Shown: positions 7,823-14,106, numbered from the stretch's first letter. The stretch is 15,873 nucleotides of DNA from Intrasporangium_A sp039812505 (GCF_039812505.1 NZ_JBDIAQ010000078.1:1-15873); one strand, 5' to 3'. Numbers and translations are program-made. The notes: a model not told the origin generated them from the letters alone.

Positions 7823-8211
7823 TGATCCCCCAAGATCCAGCCCCGCAGCGGGGACGAGCCGACCCCGGACCCGGGACGGCCCGAACCGCGCCTAGGGCGA
7901 AATGTGCACGGTTCAGACTTTCGATGTGGAGGCGCGTGAACGCGTCGACTTGGTTAAGTGCATCCTCTCCCGCCCGGTGATACATCCGCAGCAAAAACGC
8001 TGAAAGTGCCATGTGAGCAGCGGTCGACGGCGTCCGGGGTCGTCCGAGCCCTGTCGATTGACATTTCCATCACCCGCAGGCATCCGCCCCGGTCGAGGGC
8101 CGGCAGCGGCGCGGACACCGTGCCGGACAAGGGCTGGGCGAAGGCCGGACGAGGGCCGGGCGAGAGGCGGAAGGGCAGTCGGAAAGGGGGTCGGACGGGA
8201 CCATCCACGCG
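7823..8211. other. Divergent intergenic region
   Basis: This roughly 390-base stretch between the SARP gene and the heptamer ladder contains no gene I can support. The open frames across it are short and have poor codon use. It is somewhat less GC-rich than the coding DNA, especially around 7895-8070, and should hold the promoter of the SARP gene on the minus strand. I could not single out a convincing -10/-35 pair. One GCGTGAA (7934-7940) resembles the reverse of the operator heptamer but stands alone. Confidence 0.6.
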
Positions 8212-8273
8212 ATCACGCTGGAATCACGCAAGGATCACGCAACCGGCACGTTGCGGTCACGCCCGGGTCACGG
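8212..8273 (+). promoter_or_regulatory. SARP operator: six heptamers at 11-bp steps
   Basis: ATCACGC occurs at 8212-8218, 8223-8229 and 8234-8240. A weaker GGCACGT lies at 8245-8251, then GTCACGC at 8256-8262 and GTCACGG at 8267-8273. Every copy starts exactly 11 bp after the last, one helical turn, which is the hallmark of SARP binding sites. TTCTCT at 8283-8288, about 9 nt after the last repeat, could serve as the -10 box; it is a poor match, as usual for activator-dependent promoters. The peptide gene starts at 8322. The likely ligand is the SARP encoded at 7076-7822. Confidence 0.8.
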
Positions 8274-8306
8274 GGCACCCGCTTCTCTTGGGTCATCAAC
8301 TTCGCG

Positions 8307-8316
8307 AAGGAGGTGA
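8307..8316 (+). promoter_or_regulatory. Very strong Shine-Dalgarno of peptide gene 1
   Basis: AAGGAGGTGA is a near-perfect complement of the 16S rRNA 3' end and lies 5 nt before ATG 8322. It fixes the start of the 63-aa peptide and rejects the longer open frame that begins at 8013. Such strength suggests high-level translation, as expected for a precursor or structural peptide. Confidence 0.85.
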
Positions 8317-8321
8317 AACCA

Positions 8322-8513
8322 ATGCAGGAAATGACCTTTGCTGAGCTCGACACCGAGATGGTGACGATGCTGCCCTCGAAGGAGACGCTCTTCTTCAACT
8401 TCAACTGGGCCGGCATCTACGCGACCAACTCGTCGCTCGCGCTCAACGCCGCAACCGTTCTGTCCGCGGCGAACAGCGCCGCTGTGCAGACGATCGTCGT
8501 GGGCCAGGGCTGA
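8322..8513 (+). CDS. Precursor-like small peptide 1 (63 aa, LPSKETL motif)
   Basis: I recognise no named family. The N-terminal part (residues 1-23) is acidic ('EMTFAELDTEM') and ends in M-L-P-S-K-E-T-L (16-23), a motif shared with peptide 2. The rest is an uncharged, Asn/Ala/Ser-rich, mildly hydrophobic segment: 'FFNFNWAGIYATNSS' followed by a stretch (39-60) with N42-A-A-T45-x-x-S48 and Gln56. That stretch aligns without gaps to the CxxC repeats of the secreted protein at 11538-12263. There is no Cys and no charged residue after Glu21. The layout (acidic leader with conserved motif, neutral core, very strong RBS, hairpin after the gene, protease gene downstream) is that of an exported precursor peptide. 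A bacteriocin, signal or self-assembling surface peptide are all possible. Confidence 0.85.
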   Translation: MQEMTFAELDTEMVTMLPSKETLFFNFNWAGIYATNSSLALNAATVLSAANSAAVQTIVVGQG

Positions 8514-8521
8514 TGCCTCTC

Positions 8522-8554
8522 GGCGTGGCCCTCACTCGGAGGGAGGGCCACGCC
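8522..8554 (+). terminator. Intercistronic hairpin after peptide gene 1
   Basis: GGCGTGGCCCTC (8522-8533) pairs perfectly with GAGGGCCACGCC (8543-8554), a 12-bp stem with a 9-nt loop, 8 nt after the stop. No T-run follows. It probably acts as a partial terminator or 3'-stabilising structure that keeps peptide 1 mRNA more abundant than the downstream genes. Confidence 0.75.
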
Positions 8555-8589
8555 AACACGACTGTCTGGCAGAAAGGAAGTGAGTCCAG

Positions 8590-8796
8590 ATGCGTTCATG
8601 TGCAGTCATCGACGCCGCCGAGCTGGCGGAGCAGTCCGCGACACTCCTCCCGTCGCGCGACACGCTCTGCTACTTCGCGTGCGTGACCGTCACTCCGGTT
8701 GTCGGCGTCAACCTCGCCTTCGCGATCAACGCCGCGACGATCAACTCGAACGCGTCCGCGCTCGCCGGCCAGTACCTGTCGGTGCTGATGCCGTGA
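8590..8796 (+). CDS. Precursor-like small peptide 2 (68 aa, LPSRDTL motif)
   Basis: This is a paralogue of peptide 1, 76 nt downstream of it, with a good ribosome binding site (AAAGGAAGTGA at 8573-8583, 6 nt before ATG). Residues 1-26 form an acidic leader-like part ('VIDAAELAEQSAT') ending in L-L-P-S-R-D-T-L (19-26). The remainder is uncharged: 'CYFACVTVTPVVGV', then N41-L-A-F-A-I-N47-A-A-T50-x-x-S53 and Gln61. Unlike peptide 1 it has three Cys (4, 27, 31), the last two as C-x-x-x-C at the start of the core. A two-residue gap between leader motif and repeat aligns it with peptide 1. The two could act as a two-component pair or form mixed assemblies. No known family is recognised. Confidence 0.85.
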   Translation: MRSCAVIDAAELAEQSATLLPSRDTLCYFACVTVTPVVGVNLAFAINAATINSNASALAGQYLSVLMP

Positions 8797-8842
8797 GCCG
8801 GCGTCGGCGAGTGGGGGGCGCTGCTCCCGCTCGCCGACCGGC
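8797..8842 (+). terminator. Intercistronic hairpin after peptide gene 2
   Basis: GTCGGCGAG (8803-8811) pairs with CTCGCCGAC (8830-8838). The stem extends outward by GCCG/CGGC (8797-8800 with 8839-8842) across a two-base bulge, and inward by GGG/CCC. It begins directly after the stop codon of peptide 2 and has no T-run. With the hairpin after peptide 1 it probably lowers expression of the large protease/ATPase gene relative to the peptides. Confidence 0.65.
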
Positions 8843-8857
8843 ACTGCCGAATCCACC

Positions 8858-8884
8858 TGAGGGGCAAATCTACGTGAGGGGCAA
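8858..8884 (+). repeat. Short direct repeat TGAGGGGCAA
   Basis: TGAGGGGCAA occurs at 8858-8867 and again at 8875-8884, 17 bp apart, just before the protease/ATPase gene. The second copy runs into AAGGGGAT, the probable ribosome binding site of that gene, which stands only 4 nt from ATG 8893. The repeat may be a duplicated ribosome-binding region or a protein site; its role is unknown. Confidence 0.6.
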
Positions 8885-8892
8885 GGGGATCC

Positions 8893-11541
8893 ATGTCAGT
8901 CGGTCACGACCTCACGACCACCGACGAGCTGCTCGGATGGGGGCGCGCCGCTGGTCTGGACCTTCTCGGGGAGGTCCAGGACTCCGGTCTCGCACAGCCC
9001 ACCTACCTCGCTCGTCGGGCCGACGGACAGGTCGTGCAGCTGTCCGAGCTGCTCCACCTGGTCCTTGCCGAGCTCGACCCGGTCCGATCCCCGGCCGCGG
9101 TCGCTTCGGCCGTGAGCGACGTCTTCGGACGTCGTCTCACGACCGAGGGCCTGGCCCACCTGCTGCACACCCGCCTGGTGCCGCTCGGCCTGGTCACCGC
9201 GCAGTCGGGGCACGAGCCCGACACCGGCGACGGACCGGACGGGCACGTCCGGCGGCATACGGTCGCGCGCGCCGACACCCCGGTGCCGGCCCCCACCGCC
9301 CGCCCCCTGCTGTCGCTCTCGCTGCGGGGCACCCTGCTGCCGGCCCGCTGGGTCCGGCGGCTCGCGCGCGTGCTCGCGCCGCTCTACTACCCGCCGATCG
9401 TGCTGGGCGCCCTGGTGTGCGCCCTCGTGATCGACGTCGGCCTCATCCGGTCGGCCAACCTGCTCGGCGCGCTCGGGCAGGTGCTCGGCACGCCGACCCT
9501 GCTGCTGGCCCTGTACCTCACCCTGACCCTCGGCTCGCTGATCCACGAGCTCGGGCACGCCGCCGCGTGCTCGTACGGCGGCGGCCGGCCCGGGACCATC
9601 GGGTTCGGGGTGTACCTGCTCTTCCCCGCGTTCTACACGGACGTGACGGACTCGTACCGGCTCTCCCGGGCGGCCCGGATCCGCACCGACCTCGGGGGCC
9701 TGTACTTCAACGTGCTGTGCATCATCGGGCTGGGCGTGCTGTACCGGCTGACCGGTGACGGGATCTTCCTGCTCGCCATCGTGCTGATGCACATCGAGAT
9801 GCTCCAGCAGCTCGTCCCCGTCGTCCGGCTGGACGGCTACTACGTGCTGGCCGACGTGGCCGGGGTGCCCGACCTGTTCGCGCGGGTGGGCCCGGTGCTG
9901 CGCAGCCTGCGTCCGGGGGCCCACCCCGACCCGCGGGTCACCGAGCTGCGCCCCGGCGCCCGCCGCATCGTGGTCGCCTGGGTGCTGCTGGTCGTCCCGA
10001 CCCTGGTGCTGGCCATGGGCTGGCTGGTCTGGAACCTGCCCCTCGTGGTGGGCCAGGCCGTGATCGCCCTGCGCTCCCAGCTAGCCGACCTGCAGGTCTC
10101 GTGGTCCGACGGCGACGCCGTGCTCGTGGTCGTCGGGGTGACCTCGCTCGTCCTGCTCGTCATCCCGCTGCTGGGCCTGGGTGTGCTGGCGCTGCGCGTC
10201 GTGCAGCTCGTCGGACGGCGCGTGCTGGGCGTTGCCCGACGGCAGCCCGGGCCCCGACGACCCGCGGCACTCGCGACGGCACAGCCGAAGAGCCCACCGA
10301 CCGAGCCACCGAAGGAACGACCCAAGAGACAACTCAACACAGCAACGGGGATCACCATGACAGCAACCGACACGGCCGGCCGGCCCACCCAGGCCGACCG
10401 GGACGCCTACCTCCGCAAGATATGGGGCAGCCCACCGACGACGGAGCCGCCCGGGTTCCACGTCTCGTCCGGACCTGCGCCCAAGAAGGCCACGCGTGCC
10501 AACGGTGCGGCGCCCGCGGCTCCCGGCCCGGCGGTATACCCCGAGCCCGAACGGCCCGCGCCGCCGTCGTCGGTCGAGGCACCCGTCCGGGCCCGCGCCG
10601 TCGACCACCTGTCGGCCGACGCGTTCAGCGACGCCCGGATGCTCCCCACCCGGACACCCGTGCCGCACAAGGGATGGCGCCGGGCCGTCCTGCGCGCATC
10701 CGGCGGCACGGTCAACCCGGGGCCCGGCCCGGCCGAGCGCCAGCGCGCCGAGATCGAGCAGCGGCTGCGCCAGCCCATCGCCGGCTCCCGCCGCGTCGTG
10801 GTGATGAGCCGCAAGGGCGGGGTGGGCAAGACGACCACCACCCTCGCGCTCGGCATCACGTTCTCCGGCCTGCGTGGCGACCGGGTCGTCGCGGTGGACG
10901 CGAACCCGGACGCCGGCAACCTCGCCCACCGCGTCGCCGTGCCGAACGAGCGGACCATCACCGACGTCCTGCACGACCTCGAGCGCATCGACACCTACGC
11001 CAAGCTGCGCGGCTACACCTCCCAGGCGCCCGACTCGCGCCTCGAGGTGCTCGCCTCCGACGACGACCCCCGGATCGGCATGGCGCTGGACCGGACCGAC
11101 TACCACCGGCTCATCGGGCTGCTCGACCGCTTCTACAACCTGATCCTGCTCGACACCGGCACCGGCATCCTGGACAGCGCGAACCAGGGACTGATCGGCG
11201 AGGCGGACCAGCTCGTCATCGTGCTGCGCCCCGGCATCGACGGCGGCCGGGCGGCGGCGCTGACCCTCGACTGGCTGGACGAGCACGACTACGGTGCTCT
11301 CGTGAGCCAGGCCGTCGTCGTCGTCAACGCAGTGCGCCCCGGGGTCGGCGCGCCGCTCGAGGCCATGGTCGCGCACTTCGAACAGCGTTGTGCGCGCGTC
11401 GTACTCGTGCCGTGGGACCCCGCGCTCGAGACGGGTTCGCAGACGCACCTGTCCGACCTGGCTCCAGCCACCCGAGAGAGCTTCGTCGAGATGGCCGCGG
11501 CCGTCGCCGACGGGTTCCGCGAGACAGGAGCACGCCAGTGA
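8893..11541 (+). CDS. RRE-like / M50 zinc intramembrane protease / ParA-MinD ATPase fusion
   Basis: This uninterrupted 882-codon frame has three parts. Residues 30-105 ('TYLARRADGQVVQLSELL' to 'LVPLGLVTA') resemble the PqqD/RRE-like N-terminus of 'putative peptide zinc metalloproteases'. Residues 155-460 form a multi-helix membrane protease of M50 type with HELGH at 218-222 (His218, Glu219, His222) and L-D314-G-Y as third ligand. Residues 489-882 are a cytoplasmic ATPase: a Pro/Ala-rich linker, 'GWRRAVLRASGG', deviant Walker A KGGVGKTT (641-648), Walker A' Asp669 ('AVDANPDAGNL') and Walker B Asp754. That half resembles ESX-associated MinD/EspI-like ATPases. It may be one protein or two genes, because an ATG at 10357 with a GGGG site could start a separate 394-aa ATPase. 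It probably recognises, cleaves and helps export the two small peptides. Confidence 0.85.
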   Translation: MSVGHDLTTTDELLGWGRAAGLDLLGEVQDSGLAQPTYLARRADGQVVQLSELLHLVLAELDPVRSPAAVASAVSDVFGRRLTTEGLAHLLHTRLVPLGLVTAQSGHEPDTGDGPDGHVRRHTVARADTPVPAPTARPLLSLSLRGTLLPARWVRRLARVLAPLYYPPIVLGALVCALVIDVGLIRSANLLGALGQVLGTPTLLLALYLTLTLGSLIHELGHAAACSYGGGRPGTIGFGVYLLFPAFYTDVTDSYRLSRAARIRTDLGGLYFNVLCIIGLGVLYRLTGDGIFLLAIVLMHIEMLQQLVPVVRLDGYYVLADVAGVPDLFARVGPVLRSLRPGAHPDPRVTELRPGARRIVVAWVLLVVPTLVLAMGWLVWNLPLVVGQAVIALRSQLADLQVSWSDGDAVLVVVGVTSLVLLVIPLLGLGVLALRVVQLVGRRVLGVARRQPGPRRPAALATAQPKSPPTEPPKERPKRQLNTATGITMTATDTAGRPTQADRDAYLRKIWGSPPTTEPPGFHVSSGPAPKKATRANGAAPAAPGPAVYPEPERPAPPSSVEAPVRARAVDHLSADAFSDARMLPTRTPVPHKGWRRAVLRASGGTVNPGPGPAERQRAEIEQRLRQPIAGSRRVVVMSRKGGVGKTTTTLALGITFSGLRGDRVVAVDANPDAGNLAHRVAVPNERTITDVLHDLERIDTYAKLRGYTSQAPDSRLEVLASDDDPRIGMALDRTDYHRLIGLLDRFYNLILLDTGTGILDSANQGLIGEADQLVIVLRPGIDGGRAAALTLDWLDEHDYGALVSQAVVVVNAVRPGVGAPLEAMVAHFEQRCARVVLVPWDPALETGSQTHLSDLAPATRESFVEMAAAVADGFRETGARQ
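10347..10360 (+). promoter_or_regulatory. Possible internal start for a separate ATPase
   Basis: GGGG at 10347-10350 lies 6 nt before ATG 10357, in frame with the long reading frame. The local sequence GGGGATC-ATG resembles the region before the upstream start at 8893 (GGGGATCC-ATG). In the +1 frame the same bases read ATGA, with a stop at 10358-10360. This is the usual overlap form in this genome, but it is out of frame with the protease as sequenced. Codons from about 10275 to 10345 end in A far more often than elsewhere, as in a linker or former intergenic stretch. Confidence 0.4.
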
Positions 11542-12263
11542 GTGTCGCCAGCCCGACCCGTCGTCCCGGACGGGTCCTGCGCCGGATCGCCGTGGTCGCC
11601 GCCACGGTGGTGGCCACCGGTGCCTTCGCCTCGGCCAGCTCGGACGCCCATTCCCGGCACGACAGCCTCGACCTGACGAGCATCGCGATCAGCAGCTCGG
11701 CCCAACCGCAGGTGCGCGACGACGCCTTCGACACCGAGCGGCTGGCGGGCCGCACCGTCGACACCGAGACGTCCTCGGCGGCCAACGCGGAGTGCGACGG
11801 CTGCGCCGCGACGGCGACCACGCTCGGCATCGTCTACGTCGACCGCGGCCGGGCGGCCAAGCTCGACAACGTGGCGACCGCGTGGAACTCGTGCACTGAC
11901 TGCCGCACGGCCAGCGTCTCGGTCCAGGTCGTCGTCGTGCGGCGGGCCCAGTCGGTGACCGCGAACAACCGGGCCCTGGCGCTCAACGCCGCGTGCGAGG
12001 GCTGCCACGCCGCGGCGGCGGCATACCAGCTCGTCATGCTCGAGCCCCGCGGGAAGCGACTGTCCGGCAGCGACATCCAGGCGCTGCGTGACTGGGTCGA
12101 CGCCCAGGTGGCGCAGCTGTCCGCGCAGGCGGCACCTCGCTCGATGCTGCGCAGTGCGCCCAAGACCGCCGAGACCCCGCTCGACCAGCTCCAGCAACGC
12201 GTCGGCTCGGCGCTCGGGGGAGCCAAGACCCTCGACCGCTCCCAGGACGTCCAGACCGGATGA
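11538..12263 (+). CDS. Secreted protein with three tandem CxxC repeats
   Basis: This 241-aa protein starts at GTG 11538, overlapping the previous stop (GTGA), with AGGAG at 11526-11530. Arg-rich residues 8-16 and a hydrophobic stretch (17-31) form a signal peptide, with a likely cut after ASA (residue 33). Three tandem repeats follow with CDGC (86-89), CTDC (119-122) and CEGC (153-156), spaced 33 and 34 residues apart. Each repeat has Asn/Ala-rich sequence before the Cys pair and a hydrophobic strand after it ('LGIVYV', 'VQVVVV', 'YQLVML'). The regular pattern suggests a stacked beta-solenoid with disulfides, or metal/thiol chemistry on a surface. The C-terminus (175-241) is helical and Gln/Ala-rich. 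The repeat matches the core of both small peptides, with C-x-x-C replacing T-x-x-S. Function is unknown: a partner, scaffold, immunity or modifying protein are possible. Confidence 0.85.
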   Translation: MSVASPTRRPGRVLRRIAVVAATVVATGAFASASSDAHSRHDSLDLTSIAISSSAQPQVRDDAFDTERLAGRTVDTETSSAANAECDGCAATATTLGIVYVDRGRAAKLDNVATAWNSCTDCRTASVSVQVVVVRRAQSVTANNRALALNAACEGCHAAAAAYQLVMLEPRGKRLSGSDIQALRDWVDAQVAQLSAQAAPRSMLRSAPKTAETPLDQLQQRVGSALGGAKTLDRSQDVQTG

Positions 12264-12288
12264 CGTCCCGGCCGGTGTGACGGCCACC

Positions 12289-12323
12289 GCAGCAGGGCCC
12301 GCGAGTCCGCCGGGCCCTGCTGC
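12289..12323 (+). terminator. Strong hairpin ending the peptide/protease cluster
   Basis: GCAGCAGGGCCCG (12289-12301) pairs perfectly with CGGGCCCTGCTGC (12311-12323), a 13-bp stem with a 9-nt loop, 25 nt after the stop of the repeat protein. No T-run follows, which is usual in high-GC actinobacteria. It marks the end of the transcription unit begun at the heptamer ladder. Confidence 0.75.
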
Positions 12324-12357
12324 ATGTCGGCGCTGGGGTCCGTCGGCCGCCCGCCGG

Positions 12358-12363
12358 TAGGAT
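12358..12363 (+). promoter_or_regulatory. Possible -10 box (TAGGAT) of the solute-binding lipoprotein gene
   Basis: TAGGAT lies after the cluster terminator and 60 nt before ATG 12424. A GAGGAA ribosome binding site at 12412-12417 sits 6 nt before the start. No clear -35 box is visible. The position supports an independent promoter for the lipoprotein gene. Confidence 0.45.
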
Positions 12364-12423
12364 CGGCACCTCACGGGTCGTGCACCCGCGCGTCACGACT
12401 CCGGCCGATCCGAGGAACCTCCC

Positions 12424-14106
12424 ATGCGTCCACGTCCCCCCGTGCGCGCTGCCACGTCGGCCCTCGCGGCGATCGCCCTGGCCGGCGGTGCGCTCGGCGG
12501 CTGCTCCGCGGCCGCGCCCGGAGGCCCGCCTGCGCCGGGCGCCACGATGACCCCGCCGGAGGCGGCCATCTCGCCGCCCGCCGCCGGGACACCGGCGCGG
12601 CCCGGGCGCCCCCTCGTCGTCGAGACGGTGCTCGGGCCGGTCGACCTCGACCCCGCCCGGCTGTCCGGCACCACCGACGCCATGCTCGCCAGGGCGCTCT
12701 ACCAGACGCTGACCACCCTGTCGGCCGCGGACCCGACGCGGGCCGTCCCGGGGCTGGCCGAGTACACCATCAGCCCGGAGGGCAGGTGGCTCACCCTCCG
12801 GCTGCGCGCCGGCGCCACGTTCGCGGACGGCGCCCCGGTCACGACGGACGACGTGCTGTTCACCCTGCGCCGCGCGCAGGGTCTCGGCGGTCCCCCCGCC
12901 CGCGTCCTGGGCCCGGTCCGGATGACCAAGGTCGACGAGCGGACCCTGACGATCAGCTCACCGGACGCGAACTTCGCCCTGCCCGTCATCCTGGCCAACC
13001 CGGCGTTCGGCATCCTCGACTCGTCCGTGGTCAAGGCACGAGGCGGCACGATCGGGCCCCAGGACACGGCCGGCCGCTGGCTGCAGACCCACTCGGCCGG
13101 ATCGGGGCCGTACGTCCTCGGCTCCCGGACGGCCACCTCGGTCACCCTCGAGCCCAACCCGCGCTGGTCCGGCCCGCCACCTGCCCACCCGGTCGTGCGG
13201 GTGAAGACCGCCGGCGCAATACAGCAGCTGGCGGACCTCACCGCCGGGCGGGCCGACATCGTCCTGGACCTGTCACCGCGCCAGGCGCAGAGGCTTCGGC
13301 AGGACGCCGGTGACACCGCGCTGCGGGTCGTGCCGGTGAGATCGAGCACCACCGCCTACCTCGCGTTCGACGTTCGTCCGGGCGCGGGCCGGTGGACCGC
13401 CGAGCCCGGGTTCGCGGCGGCGGTCCGGGACGGCCTGGACCGCGCGGCGCTGACCCGGCGGTTGCACGAGGGCGCGATCCCGGCGCCGGGCCTGCTCGCC
13501 CCAGGGGTCGTGGGAGCCCTGAAGCAGGCGACGAACCCGACACCGGCTCCCGGCGCCCCGGCAGCCGGGCAGCGCGACCTGCGGGCGGCGCGGGTGGCGC
13601 TCGAGCGGGCCGGCTACCGGGGCCAGCCGGTCCGGCTGGTCTACGCCCGGGACCGGCCCATCGCGGGCCTGCCGCCGCAGGCTCTGGCCGAGCTGGTCGC
13701 CGGCCAGCTCGCGCAGGCCGGCATCCGGGTCGAGACCCAGGGCCTGCCGACGGCCAAGGTCGAGCCGGCCCTCGCGACGGGCGCCGCGGCACTCGTGCTG
13801 CGCGGCTTCACGCCTGCCTACCTCGGCCCGGGGGCCTACCTGTCCTTCGCGCCCGGTCGCCCCCTCGGGCTGCAGGCCGGGTGGGCCGTGGGCGCGGACC
13901 CGCTCGTCGACCGGCTCACGGTCGCGGCGATGGACTCGGTGGGTGCCCAGCGGACGGCGGCCTACCAGGCCTGGCAGCGCGCCATGGGCTCGAGCGGCCC
14001 GTTCGTCCCGCTGGTCCAGCCGATCCGGCACCTGGCCCACGACGGACGGGTCGGCACGCTGGCGACGAACCCGCTCTGGACCGTCGACCTGGCCGCCACC
14101 CGCTGA
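12424..14106 (+). CDS. Family 5 extracellular solute-binding lipoprotein (peptide/nickel ABC type)
   Basis: This 560-aa protein begins with a lipoprotein signal: Arg-rich start, hydrophobic 10-24, and lipobox L-G-G-C with Cys27 as the lipidated residue. A Pro/Ala-rich tether (28-58) follows. The mature part matches the SBP_bac_5 fold of oligopeptide/dipeptide-binding proteins, with 'LRLRAGATFADGAPVTTDDVL' (split motif W-L-T-L-R-L ... F-A-D-G ... T-T-D-D-V, about 122-142) and 'SGPYVLGSRT' typical of the family. Length is usual for the group. It is anchored outside the membrane and would deliver a peptide-like ligand to an ABC importer. No Opp/Dpp permease or ATPase gene adjoins it, so it is an orphan, or it acts as a sensor. 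It is separated from the peptide cluster by a terminator. Confidence 0.88.
   Translation: MRPRPPVRAATSALAAIALAGGALGGCSAAAPGGPPAPGATMTPPEAAISPPAAGTPARPGRPLVVETVLGPVDLDPARLSGTTDAMLARALYQTLTTLSAADPTRAVPGLAEYTISPEGRWLTLRLRAGATFADGAPVTTDDVLFTLRRAQGLGGPPARVLGPVRMTKVDERTLTISSPDANFALPVILANPAFGILDSSVVKARGGTIGPQDTAGRWLQTHSAGSGPYVLGSRTATSVTLEPNPRWSGPPPAHPVVRVKTAGAIQQLADLTAGRADIVLDLSPRQAQRLRQDAGDTALRVVPVRSSTTAYLAFDVRPGAGRWTAEPGFAAAVRDGLDRAALTRRLHEGAIPAPGLLAPGVVGALKQATNPTPAPGAPAAGQRDLRAARVALERAGYRGQPVRLVYARDRPIAGLPPQALAELVAGQLAQAGIRVETQGLPTAKVEPALATGAAALVLRGFTPAYLGPGAYLSFAPGRPLGLQAGWAVGADPLVDRLTVAAMDSVGAQRTAAYQAWQRAMGSSGPFVPLVQPIRHLAHDGRVGTLATNPLWTVDLAATR

Noticed and set aside
835..8012. Very long minus-strand open frames (835-2895, 2681-5038, 4495-6942, 6975-8012)
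   Set aside because: They lie antisense to genes with clear family motifs or run in another frame of the SARP gene. Their Arg/Gly/Asp/His-rich translations show no domain. They follow from G/C-rich third positions, which remove stops in other frames.
8013..8321. 103-residue N-terminal extension of peptide 1
   Set aside because: It would run through the heptamer operator and the strong Shine-Dalgarno, and has low-quality Arg/Gly-rich composition. ATG 8322 has the ideal ribosome binding site.
7954..8344. Short open frames on both strands in the divergent intergenic region
   Set aside because: No ribosome binding site, no recognisable sequence, atypical codon use, and they overlap the operator.
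8322..8796. Assignment of the peptides to lanthipeptides, linaridins, daptides or thioamitides
   Set aside because: Class-defining enzymes are absent, peptide 1 lacks Cys, and neither shows the known leader motifs of those classes.
8322..8796. Curli-like amyloid repeats
   Set aside because: Asn and Gln are present, but the S-x5-Q-x-G-x-G-N-x-A-x3-Q spacing of CsgA is not met. Amyloid-like assembly remains possible but is unsupported.
8893..12263. A complete type VII (ESX) secretion locus
   Set aside because: Only the MinD/EspI-like ATPase half recalls ESX. There is no EccC FtsK/SpoIIIE ATPase, EccB/D/E, mycosin or WXG100 protein in the window.
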